From: Peptococcaceae bacterium UBA6116
GTDB lineage: Bacteria; Bacillota; Desulfitobacteriia; Desulfitobacteriales; Syntrophobotulaceae
Direction: 5' to 3'
Assembly (NCBI GenBank): GCA_002423425.1
Contig: DIWC01000048.1
Coordinates: forward strand, 1-19,034
Length of the DNA stretch: 19,034 nt
The first letter of the stretch is position 1; each line of letters opens with the position of its first letter. Shown here piece by piece: positions 1 through 6,310 of this stretch. The notes below the pieces were generated by a model that saw nothing but the letters and a program-made list of their open reading frames with translations, was not told the origin of the DNA and made no database searches. The position numbers and the translations under genes were made by a program.

Positions 1-2
1 TC

Positions 3-107
3 AATATGTCAGTTAGAATTATCATCGAAGTAACTTCTGATGGAAACGATCAGATTAACACCCTCTATATTATCAGTACCCATGATGAAGTTTTCCCGCC
101 TAAGTAG
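3..107 (+). CDS. C-terminal end of an unrecognised protein (partial, runs off the left edge)
   Basis: An open frame enters from the left edge and stops at TAG (105-107). It gives 34 residues ending in ...THDEVFPPK. I do not recognise the family; the alternating hydrophobic pattern suggests beta strands. An ATG at 6-8 exists but has no visible ribosome site, so this is most likely the tail of a longer gene. The stop codon lies inside the left arm of an intrinsic terminator. The frame is followed by an attC-like palindrome, the layout expected for the last gene of a cassette. Confidence 0.4.
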   Translation, partial: NMSVRIIIEVTSDGNDQINTLYIISTHDEVFPPK

Positions 108-133
108 CCCAAGAGACGGCTACTTTTTCTTTT
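103..133 (+). terminator. Rho-independent terminator after the partial gene
   Basis: A perfect 7-bp stem AGTAGCC (103-109) / GGCTACT (118-124) with an 8-base loop is followed by TTTTCTTTT. It overlaps the stop codon of the partial upstream gene, so it belongs to that gene. Confidence 0.85.
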
Positions 134-142
134 CTTTCCGCC

Positions 143-230
143 GACTTTCACATAACGTCCCGGCAGTACCCGCAGCGTCATACAGCAATCATATATTCTA
201 AGTTTCGGGAACTGCCTGTTATGTAAAGTC
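143..230 (+). repeat. attC-like imperfect palindrome, copy 1
   Basis: The outer arms GACTTTCACATAAC (143-156) and GTTATGTAAAGTC (218-230) are complementary apart from one extra C. Inside them GGCAGTACCCG (162-172) pairs with CGGGAACTGCC (206-216) at 10 of 11 positions. The left spacer has 5 bases (157-161) and the right spacer 1 base. The central part carries AGCGTCATA (174-182) and TATTCTAAGTTT (194-205). AAC/GTT outer boxes, inner boxes, unequal spacers and a variable centre are the architecture of integron attC sites, but the R box (GTTATGT) departs from the GTTRRRY consensus at one base. It could instead be a MITE-like or REP-like repeat. Confidence 0.6.
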
Positions 231-404
231 GCGCGCCCCCAGATTCAGAAGTCGGCAGGATGTCGAGCCCTGAATTTCCTTAGAGCACTCTTTCAGGATA
301 ACTGAAAATAATATGGAGAACGCGAAACTAAATTAGAGTTTGTAAACTTCAAAATGTATATACCAAAAAGTACAGGCACACAAAGCATAAGTTTAAATAG
401 CATC
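231..404. other. Non-coding stretch between palindrome copy 1 and a short reversed ORF
   Basis: I see no credible gene here. A small perfect hairpin, TTTCAG (291-296) / CTGAAA (302-307), has a 5-base loop and no T-run after it. The stretch lies inside a cassette-like unit bounded by palindrome copies 1 and 2. Confidence 0.4.
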
Positions 405-581
405 TCATTCTAAATTATCTTCCTTGATAAGTAGCTGCTGCAATTTTTCTATTTGTGAATTATAAGAATCAAAATCAAACTCTCCTTCAACAAATTCTTT
501 CGCCTTTTCTTCTGCTTTTATTGCCTCTTCTTTTTCTCTAGTTAAAACCTTGAATAAGGTGTACTTCTTACATCTATTCAC
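405..581 (-). CDS. Short hypothetical protein (58 aa), possibly a gene remnant
   Basis: A minus-strand frame runs from a GTG at 581 to TGA at 405-407 and encodes 58 residues. The product is highly charged and probably helical: a Lys/Glu-rich stretch (about residues 15-30), an acidic aromatic patch (FVEGEFDFDSY, 30-40) and a second amphipathic helix (41-54). No Shine-Dalgarno site precedes the GTG and an in-frame TAG comes directly before it, so it may be the 3' end of a longer lost gene rather than an intact one. It is the only plausible coding frame between palindrome copies 1 and 2. I do not recognise the family. Confidence 0.3.
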   Translation of the reverse strand: MNRCKKYTLFKVLTREKEEAIKAEEKAKEFVEGEFDFDSYNSQIEKLQQLLIKEDNLE

Positions 582-606
582 CTATAATAATTATGCTTAG
601 CCGTTT

Positions 607-682
607 CAGATAACGGTCAGCCGTTCCCGAAGCGTCATATTACATTCATCTATTCTAAGTTTTGGGAAAGGCGTGTTAGCTG
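607..682 (+). repeat. attC-like imperfect palindrome, copy 2
   Basis: The outer arms CAGATAAC (607-614) and GTTAGCTG (675-682) are complementary with one mismatch. The inner arms GCCGTTCCCGAA (620-631) and TTTGGGAAAGGC (661-672) match at 10 of 12 positions. The left spacer has 5 bases (615-619), as in copy 1, and the right spacer has 2. AGCGTCATA (631-639) and TATTCTAAGTTT (651-662) are identical to copy 1 and sit the same 20 bases apart, so the two copies are homologous. Copy 2 lies just upstream of the toxin-antitoxin promoter. Confidence 0.6.
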
Positions 683-693
683 ATGTCTGGCGC

Positions 694-735
694 TTGCATC
701 TATCTATCACAATTATGATATAATATTAGTAGATA
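694..735 (+). promoter_or_regulatory. Promoter of the toxin-antitoxin pair with possible operator
   Basis: An extended -10 element, TGATATAAT (716-724), contains a perfect TATAAT. A TTGCAT (694-699) lies 19 bases upstream as a weak -35. The arms TATCTA (701-706) and TAGATA (730-735) form an inverted repeat across the -10. It is a candidate operator for autorepression by the antitoxin, as is usual for Phd/YefM systems. The operator role is inference. Confidence 0.55.
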
Positions 736-756
736 AAATGATAAAGGAGAATATCT

Positions 757-1023
757 ATGCCTACCATAAAACCTATTTCTGATCTAAGAAATAATTTCAA
801 TCAAATATCTGAAATCTGTCATAAAGATGGTGAGCCAGTATTTATTACAAAGAATGGTCAAGGTGATCTCGTTGTCATGAGCATGGCCCTATACGAAAAA
901 CAGCAAGCTCTTTTAGAACTCTATCAAAAACTAGGCGAAGCTGAAGCTCAAAGCAATTCAGGAGTGGAACGAATCTCCCATAAGGATTTGATGAATACGC
1001 TTAGGGAAAAAATCCATGAATAA
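757..1023 (+). CDS. Type II antitoxin, Phd/YefM family
   Basis: This 88-residue protein has the Phd/YefM layout. The N-terminal DNA-binding region starts with a short strand and the SDLRNNFNQI helix (residues 8-17), followed by GEPVFITKNGQGDLVVMS (26-43), the usual strand-loop-strand. The C-terminal tail (about 55-88) is charged and helical, and in this family it wraps around and neutralises the toxin. The start is set by AAAGGAG six bases upstream of the ATG. The 3' end overlaps the toxin start by 8 bases, which is typical translational coupling. The protein probably represses its own promoter together with the toxin. The pair sits between attC-like palindromes, a common place for toxin-antitoxin cassettes in integrons. 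Confidence 0.88.
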   Translation: MPTIKPISDLRNNFNQISEICHKDGEPVFITKNGQGDLVVMSMALYEKQQALLELYQKLGEAEAQSNSGVERISHKDLMNTLREKIHE

Positions 1024-1321
1024 GAAGTTTAAAGTAGAATATCTTCCTATTGCCCAAGAAGATTTAATCAGCATTATCGAGTATATCCAGACGGATGACC
1101 CCTCTGCTGCACAGAACTTTCTTAATGAAGTGGATATAACTATTTCTAAACTTGCTTACTTTCCTAATATGGGATCTATCCCTAAAGATATGCGACTAAT
1201 GAATCTAAATTATCGTATCCTAATAATAGATAAACACCTTGTTTTCTATGTAGTATTAGATGAAGTATTAGAAATCAGGAGAATACTTCACGGGAAAAGA
1301 CAATACAGCTTCTTGATATAA
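1016..1321 (+). CDS. Type II toxin, RelE/ParE superfamily
   Basis: The 101-residue product has the RelE/ParE core. After a first strand (FKVEYLP, residues 5-11), two helices follow (IAQEDLISIIEYIQ and SAAQNFLNEVDITISKL). A beta sheet comes next with FPNMGSIPKD, NYRILIIDKHLVFYVV and the closing EIRRILHGKRQY. The late RRILHGKRQY stretch (about 88-97) matches the family's conserved end, which carries a basic residue and His. Members either cleave ribosome-bound mRNA (RelE) or poison gyrase (ParE); the sequence alone does not decide, though the two-helix hairpin and this ending are more ParE-like. The ATG at 1016 lies inside the last codons of the antitoxin. No terminator follows before palindrome copy 3. 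Confidence 0.85.
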   Translation: MNKKFKVEYLPIAQEDLISIIEYIQTDDPSAAQNFLNEVDITISKLAYFPNMGSIPKDMRLMNLNYRILIIDKHLVFYVVLDEVLEIRRILHGKRQYSFLI

Positions 1322-1330
1322 CTCCGAAAG

Positions 1331-1360
1331 CCAGATTTCAGCTAACGTCGGGATTCCCGT
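1331..1360 (+). repeat. attC-like palindrome, copy 3 (left half, degenerate)
   Basis: CAGCTAAC (1339-1346) followed by a short spacer and GGGATTCCCG (1350-1359) matches the left half of copies 1 and 2 (TAAC, spacer, inner arm ending CCCG). The expected right half cannot be found cleanly. GGGGGATTC further on is only a weak partner. The flank CCAGATTTCAGCTAAC (1331-1346) is the inverted complement of GTTAGCTGATGTCTGG at 675-690 with 2 mismatches in 16, so the toxin-antitoxin unit is bounded by matching ends. Confidence 0.45.
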
Positions 1361-1365
1361 AATAT

Positions 1366-1683
1366 TTATTCGTCTAAACTCCAATAATAGGGGGATTCTC
1401 GAACTAGGTTCGTATATTTTAACTTTCCCTTTGCCTGTCTCACATGAATAAGCATTCTATCCTTATCTAAGTCTTGTATCTTCAGATTAACCACTTCACT
1501 TACACGTAATCCCGCAGAATAGGTTAATGACAAAAGAACTCTATGTGATTTTTCTTTATCCTCCAATAAACATAGCAAATATTTCTGTATATCATCGTTA
1601 GTAATATCTTTAGTATCTTTTTGGGTAATTAATAAAAAACGCCGCACATGACCCATATATGATTGATAGGTATAATTCTCCAA
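1366..1683 (-). pseudogene. Remnant of a tyrosine recombinase (XerC/D-like integrase)
   Basis: The frame encodes 105 residues and keeps two pieces of a tyrosine recombinase. Residues 1-47 resemble the N-terminal SAM-like core-binding domain. The second piece (HRVLLSLTYSAGLRVSEVV and on to the HVRQAKGK region) is the start of the catalytic domain with the first catalytic Arg (GLRVSE). The roughly 60-80 residues normally between them are missing; the junction lies near EKSHRVLL. The sequence after QAKGK is not homologous, so the box with H-x-x-R and the nucleophilic Tyr are lost. The apparent start is TTG directly after an in-frame TAA, so the N-terminus is truncated too. The gene is dead. Its 3' end touches palindrome copy 3, and it starts 30 bases after the trpF stop. 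An IntI assignment cannot be tested, because the diagnostic extra segment would lie in the lost part. Confidence 0.8.
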
Positions 1684-1713
1684 TTATCTTGGAAATCCTT
1701 TTTATTCCAACTT

Positions 1714-2388
1714 CTACAACCTCGAACATTGCCGTAACTGCTCAATGAATCTTCTTATTTTCATTCTGTCCTTCCTGCCATTCGTTTCCACCCCGCTGCT
1801 GACATCTACGCAATAGGGATTGACAGTGGAAATAGCCAATTTTACGTTATCTTCATTTAATCCGCCGGCTAAGATCAATGGAAAATCCCATCGTTCACCT
1901 TCCTGACTTTCGTGCTTCTTTCGTAACAGGTTCCAATCAAAAGCCTGACCTGTACCGCCATAGGCGTTGGAATCATACTTATCAACAATAATCCCGTCAA
2001 CCAATCCTTGAAACTCTCTGTCAGCCTTGTCTATCTCGTTTTCTAAACCAATCCTAACTGCTTTCCAAATTTTAATTTTGCCGCTATTTTGCCGGTCTAG
2101 AAGACTTCTCAACTCTTGGATATAGCCTGGTGATTCATCTCCATGAATCTGCAGAACCCGAATACCTACAGCCACGGCTTGCAATAAATAAGCCGGATCT
2201 TGGTTTACAAATACGCCAACCGGGATTATTTTGGGGTCTAAATATGCTATCAGAGTCTCCAATTCTTCCAGCTTAACACGTCTTTTGCTCGGTGCTAAAA
2301 CGAAGCCTGCAAAATCCGGCCCGGCCTCATTGAGAACCCGAACATCCTCCAGCGAACAGATCCCACAGATCTTAACTTTGGTTTTCAT
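1714..2388 (-). CDS. trpF: Phosphoribosylanthranilate isomerase
   Basis: This cytosolic TIM-barrel enzyme isomerises N-(5-phosphoribosyl)anthranilate to CdRP, the third step after chorismate on the way to tryptophan. The 224 residues carry all expected marks. They are KICGI with the general-base Cys8, FVLAPSKR, LQIHGDE (79-85), the general-acid Asp136 in IIVDKYD, GGTGQAFDW (144-152), LAGGLNEDNV (173-182) and the phosphate-binding DVSSGVE (195-201). The length is normal. The ATG follows the trpC stop with no gap, and GGAGG lies 11 bases upstream inside trpC, so translation is probably coupled. It is the last gene of the tryptophan operon. I see no convincing intrinsic terminator after it; a recombinase remnant follows. 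Confidence 0.96.
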   Translation of the reverse strand: MKTKVKICGICSLEDVRVLNEAGPDFAGFVLAPSKRRVKLEELETLIAYLDPKIIPVGVFVNQDPAYLLQAVAVGIRVLQIHGDESPGYIQELRSLLDRQNSGKIKIWKAVRIGLENEIDKADREFQGLVDGIIVDKYDSNAYGGTGQAFDWNLLRKKHESQEGERWDFPLILAGGLNEDNVKLAISTVNPYCVDVSSGVETNGRKDRMKIRRFIEQLRQCSRL

Positions 2389-3219
2389 TTATTCCGGAAC
2401 CTCCGTGCCTAACTTTGAAAATTCAGCAAACTTTTGCTGAAGATTGTCTGCTTTCATCAAAGCCTCTCCTATTAAAACGGCATCAAACCCCCAGTCATAC
2501 ACCGACTGAATATCGGCTGCTGAATTTATGCCGCTTTCTGAGACTTTAATAATTCTATCCGGTATCATCTCTCCAAGCTTGCGGCTGTTTTCCAAATCTA
2601 CGGTGAAGGTCTGCAGATCGCGGTTATTTATCCCTATAACTTTAGCGCTGGCTGCCAGCGCCCGTTCAACTTCTATTTGATCATGAGCCTCTACTAGGCA
2701 ATCCAATCCTATAGAGTCCGCAATTTTTAGAAACTCCTTTAATTCACTGTCTTTCAAAAGACTCACAATCAGCAATATGGCGTCAGCGCCTAATAGTATG
2801 GATTCATAGATCTGGTAAGGGTCAATAATGAAATCCTTACGCAGCAATGGAATTTGCACCTGCTCCCTGATTTCCTGCAGGTAAACAGGACTGCCGAGAA
2901 AGTAATCTTCCTCCGTCAGCACGGAAATGGCGCCGGCCCCGAATTGCTCATAATTAGAAGCTACTTGCAAATAATTGAAGTCTGGAGCAATCATTCCTTT
3001 CGACGGGGACGCCCTCTTAACTTCAGCAATCAGAGCAATTCCTTTTCCAGGATTTATGGCTGGTGCTGAGGATGAGTTAGCAGTTAAGGCTGCGGCAAAG
3101 CAGCCTGGCAATCGGGCTGGTCTGTCTTTAATTTTCGCTTTTAATTCTTCCAGCGAAGCATTCTTCTTTTGTTCCACCAAGCACTTGATTTTCGCGGCTA
3201 CTATTTTACTTAAGATCAT
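2389..3219 (-). CDS. trpC: Indole-3-glycerol phosphate synthase
   Basis: The enzyme closes the indole ring, converting CdRP to indole-3-glycerol phosphate with loss of CO2 and water. From the ATG at 3219 it has 276 residues starting MILSKIVAAK, a family-typical start. It shows EVKRASPSKG (66-75) with the catalytic Lys, LLRKDFIIDPYQIYES (125-140) with the second Lys, then GINNRDL and SESGI. The frame stays open to a GTG at 3243 and an ATG at 3237. I prefer 3219 because GGGG lies seven bases upstream and the N-terminus then fits the family. TrpC here is a separate protein, not fused to TrpF. It follows trpD by 36 bases and abuts trpF. Confidence 0.94.
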   Translation of the reverse strand: MILSKIVAAKIKCLVEQKKNASLEELKAKIKDRPARLPGCFAAALTANSSSAPAINPGKGIALIAEVKRASPSKGMIAPDFNYLQVASNYEQFGAGAISVLTEEDYFLGSPVYLQEIREQVQIPLLRKDFIIDPYQIYESILLGADAILLIVSLLKDSELKEFLKIADSIGLDCLVEAHDQIEVERALAASAKVIGINNRDLQTFTVDLENSRKLGEMIPDRIIKVSESGINSAADIQSVYDWGFDAVLIGEALMKADNLQQKFAEFSKLGTEVPE

Positions 3220-3255
3220 TTTTCTGCCCCTTATCATAGTCACCTTTATTTCAAT

Positions 3256-4278
3256 TTACTGTTTATGCTCTTTGGTCCTGGCAATGAATTCTTTGAGAAC
3301 CGGCAAAGCCCTCTTTTCCTTTACAGTTGCTCTGGCTTTCTCTATTCCCTCTTGCAAACTCTCTGCTTTTCCGCCGACATAAATCGCAGCCCCGGCATTA
3401 AGGATCACCGTATTGGCTTTGGGCCCTAGGCCTCCTGCCAGGATGCCGAGGGTAATCTGAGCATTCTCCTCAGGGCTTCCGCCTTTGAGATCTTTAGCAG
3501 AGCATAGGGTAAATCCATAATCCTGAGGGTTAATCATATATTCTTTGACAGCTCCGTCCTTTAATTCCGCTACATAGGTCGGACCTGTCAGAGTAATTTC
3601 GTCCAAACCATCACTACCATAAACAACCATGGCATGTATGGCATGATGTTTTTTTAGTACTTCGGCGGCCAAACGCACCAGATTTTTATCGTAGACTCCC
3701 AGCAGCTGTCTTTGGGCTCCGGCAGGATTAGCCAAAGGTCCAAGGACATTAAAAATTGTTCTAAATCCCAGGGCTTTACGCACCGGCATTGCATATTTCA
3801 TCGAAGAATGAAATTGAGGAGCAAACATAAAGCCGACCCCGATCTGGTCTATACATTCCGCAATTGCTGCCGGAGAAATACTGATTCCAGCCCCCAAGGC
3901 CTCTAAAACGTCCGCTGCCCCGCTTTTACTCGTGACGCTTCGATTACCGTGTTTCGCTATTTTAACCTGATTACAAGCAGCTACGAACATCGCTGTCGTA
4001 GAGATGTTAAAGGTCTGAGCACCGTCCCCGCCTGTCCCACAAGTATCAACCACATCAGTTGAAATACACTCAACTTTGAGTGCTTTTTCCCTCATCACTT
4101 TACTTGATCCGTAAATTTCATCAATAGTTTCCCCTTTGAGGCGAAGGGCGGTTAAAAAGGCTGCGATAGCAATCTCACTTGCCTCGCCGCTCATAATCTC
4201 GTTCATTGAATCATAGGCTAATTTATCACTCAAATCCTCTTTCTCCGATAGTTTCTTTAAGGCCGTTTCAATTCCCAT
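3256..4278 (-). CDS. trpD: Anthranilate phosphoribosyltransferase
   Basis: The enzyme transfers phosphoribose from PRPP to anthranilate, the second step of the pathway. The 340-residue chain has the two-domain TrpD fold with an N-terminal helical bundle and the PRPP-binding loop DTCGTGGDG (78-86). The phosphate and anthranilate segment KHGNRSVTSKSG (109-120) follows, then FMFAPQFH and GFRTIFNVLGPLANP. Length and motifs are complete, and it is not fused to a TrpG domain. The ATG at 4278 lies three bases after the trpA stop, with GGGGAGG eight bases upstream. Unusually it stands after trpB-trpA; in the common E-G-D-C-F-B-A order trpD comes before trpC and the BA pair is last. Confidence 0.96.
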   Translation of the reverse strand: MGIETALKKLSEKEDLSDKLAYDSMNEIMSGEASEIAIAAFLTALRLKGETIDEIYGSSKVMREKALKVECISTDVVDTCGTGGDGAQTFNISTTAMFVAACNQVKIAKHGNRSVTSKSGAADVLEALGAGISISPAAIAECIDQIGVGFMFAPQFHSSMKYAMPVRKALGFRTIFNVLGPLANPAGAQRQLLGVYDKNLVRLAAEVLKKHHAIHAMVVYGSDGLDEITLTGPTYVAELKDGAVKEYMINPQDYGFTLCSAKDLKGGSPEENAQITLGILAGGLGPKANTVILNAGAAIYVGGKAESLQEGIEKARATVKEKRALPVLKEFIARTKEHKQ

Positions 4279-4281
4279 TTT

Positions 4282-5079
4282 TTATTCCTCCCCGTTCACA
4301 CCGGCTATAGCTTCCATAAACAACTCCAGACCGGATAATCCTTCGCTTTCAATTACTCGCTGAATTTTACTGCCGATAATTGCAATATCTGCTGTCCCAA
4401 TTAACTTGGCAACATCCTCAGCTCCCTGAATCCCAAAACCGACGGCAATAGTTGCCCCGGTAATGTTTTTGGCTGATTTAATTCCAGCCAGCACCTCGTC
4501 TGCGAAATTAGTTTTAGAACCTGTGACGCCTTTTCTCGGCACATAATAGATAAAACCGCTGCCCACGGATGCAATCTCCTGCAGGCGCTGCTCAAAGGAA
4601 TAAGGAGTGGCAATACTGACCGCAGCCAGGCCCTGTTGCCTGGAATAATCAAAATATTCCCTGGCCTCATCCAAAGGTGCATCCGGTACAATCGTTCCCT
4701 GAACGCCAATTTGTTGACATTTATCAATAAACCGCTGAACTCCATATTGGTACAAAATATTGTAGTAGGTCATAATCAGGAAAGAAACCGGATATTTCTT
4801 CACCATCCTTGCCACGAATTCCAAACATTGAGTGACTTTAACACCTTTTTCCAGAACGGCCTGATTTGATTTGACAAACAAAGGCCCATCAGCCACCGGA
4901 TCGGAAAAAGGAATTTGCAGCTCTATTAAATCCACCCCATGACGATAGAAACATTCGATTGCCAGCTCGTTAGTTGCAAAATCCGGATAGCCAATGATTT
5001 GGTGTGTCATAAGCAGGATGTTTTTTGACTTTTTAAGATCTTCAATATACTTTTCAATCTGCAACTGTTCACTCTGCAT
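4282..5079 (-). CDS. trpA: Tryptophan synthase alpha chain (divergent motifs)
   Basis: The alpha subunit cleaves indole-3-glycerol phosphate and channels indole to TrpB. The ATG at 5079 overlaps trpB by 11 bases and has GGGGGAG just upstream. The frame is open further upstream, but that part is only trpB in another frame. The 265 residues keep the catalytic pair Glu53 and Asp64 in ELQIPFSDPVADGP (53-66; Glu49 and Asp60 in E. coli) and MTYYN. Several motifs differ from the usual form: ELQIPFSDP where a Gly normally follows EL, VPRKGVTG where V-S-R-T-G-V-T-G is common, IATPYSFEQR in place of the APTTP loop, and IIGSKIQ in place of the VVGSAI segment. It therefore belongs to a divergent TrpA branch but looks active. 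Confidence 0.93.
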   Translation of the reverse strand: MQSEQLQIEKYIEDLKKSKNILLMTHQIIGYPDFATNELAIECFYRHGVDLIELQIPFSDPVADGPLFVKSNQAVLEKGVKVTQCLEFVARMVKKYPVSFLIMTYYNILYQYGVQRFIDKCQQIGVQGTIVPDAPLDEAREYFDYSRQQGLAAVSIATPYSFEQRLQEIASVGSGFIYYVPRKGVTGSKTNFADEVLAGIKSAKNITGATIAVGFGIQGAEDVAKLIGTADIAIIGSKIQRVIESEGLSGLELFMEAIAGVNGEE

Positions 5080-6310
5080 ATCTTCTCCCCCTTTCCTGAA
5101 CAAATGACTTCCAGCCTTCATCCCGCAAGGCCTCCCCAATATTAAAAATGTCTTTATCCCCCCTGCCCGACATGTTGACAACAATAATGTCGTCAGAAGC
5201 GGTGTTTTGCACTTCCCGAAAAAGCCCGGCAAAGGCATGGGTTGATTCCAGGGCAGGAATAAGTCCTTCCTTGCTGACAACCAGCTTAAAAGCATCAATA
5301 ACTTGATCATCCGTGGCTGCCAGCACCCTTACTCTCTTCGTTTCAGCCAAATGGGCCAGGATCGGCGATACCCCCACGTAATCAAGGCCGGCTGAAATAC
5401 TCCACGTATCCAGCATCTGACCGTCTTCATCCTGAAGAAACAAAGTCTTGTAACCTTGGCAAATCCCTACGCTTGCCGTCCCGTAGGCAATTCGGGAAGC
5501 GTGTTTACCGGACGCCTGGCCTTTGCCGCCCGCTTCGACCGCAATGAGCTCAACTCCATCATCCTCTAAAAATTCGGCAAAAGCTCCCATCGCATTCGAA
5601 CCGCCTCCTAAGCAGGCATAAATCCGGTCAGGATTCTTACCATGAAGATCATGGATCTGTCTTTTCATCTCTTTACTAATCACGGACTGGAAGAACGTCA
5701 CCATCTCAGGAAACGGTCTGGGTCCGCAAGCTGTCCCCAGTACATAATGAGTGTTGTCAAAGTTGCCGGCCCAGTCTCTTAAAGCCTCATTAATCGCATC
5801 TTTTAAGGTAGCCGTCCCCGTCGTTACCGGAACGACCTCGGCCCCGAGCTGTTTCATCCAGAAGACATTGGCATACTGGCGCTCGGCATCTTCCGCTCCC
5901 ATATAGATTGTTGCTTTATACCCCATTTTGGCCGCCATAATCGCCGTCGCGACCCCGTGTTGTCCTGCTCCGGTCTCGGCAATCACCCTGGTTTTACCCA
6001 GTCTTTTCATGACCAGACCTTGGCCCAGCACATTATTGATCTTATGGGCACCCGAGTGATTTAGATCTTCGCGTTTAATATAGATCCTGCCCCCACCAAA
6101 ATATTCGGTAAGACCGGCTGCATAGGTCAGGGGGGTTGGTCTGCCGGAAAAGTCCATTAACAAAGAATAATATTGCCGATAAAAATCCTGGTCATGACGG
6201 ATTTCCTGAAAAACACGATTTAATTCATCTACAGCCGGAATTAGAATTTCCGGTACGAATCTGCCGCCATATTGGCCAAAATAACCGTTTTGGCTTAAAT
6301 TAAAGTTCAT
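5069..6310 (-). CDS. trpB: Tryptophan synthase beta chain
   Basis: This PLP enzyme condenses indole with serine to give tryptophan, in an alpha2-beta2 complex with TrpA. The 413 residues include the Schiff-base Lys90 in HSGAHKINN, ETGAGQHGVATA (112-123), the phosphate cradle GGGSNA (235-240), and SGRGDKD (381-387) near the end. Length fits the TrpB1 class that pairs with TrpA. The stretch GLDYVGVSPILAHL (308-321) departs from the common G-L-D-Y-P-G-V-G-P-E-H-A-Y-L, in parallel with the unusual motifs in TrpA. The ATG at 6310 overlaps the stop of the preceding aldolase remnant as ATGA, with GGGGTG close upstream, so trpB translation appears coupled to that remnant. Confidence 0.96.
   Translation of the reverse strand: MNFNLSQNGYFGQYGGRFVPEILIPAVDELNRVFQEIRHDQDFYRQYYSLLMDFSGRPTPLTYAAGLTEYFGGGRIYIKREDLNHSGAHKINNVLGQGLVMKRLGKTRVIAETGAGQHGVATAIMAAKMGYKATIYMGAEDAERQYANVFWMKQLGAEVVPVTTGTATLKDAINEALRDWAGNFDNTHYVLGTACGPRPFPEMVTFFQSVISKEMKRQIHDLHGKNPDRIYACLGGGSNAMGAFAEFLEDDGVELIAVEAGGKGQASGKHASRIAYGTASVGICQGYKTLFLQDEDGQMLDTWSISAGLDYVGVSPILAHLAETKRVRVLAATDDQVIDAFKLVVSKEGLIPALESTHAFAGLFREVQNTASDDIIVVNMSGRGDKDIFNIGEALRDEGWKSFVQERGRRYAE

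Noticed and set aside
143..682. CRISPR array
   Set aside because: Only two full repeat copies, about 380 bases apart, internally palindromic, with genes between them; no regular short spacers.
2975..3382. Plus-strand 135-codon frame opposite trpC/trpD
   Set aside because: It is antisense to two well-supported genes, spans their junction, and has no recognisable domain or ribosome site.
5080..5310. Upstream extension of the trpA frame to 5310
   Set aside because: It lies entirely inside trpB in another frame. The ATG at 5079 has a ribosome site and gives a normal TrpA length.
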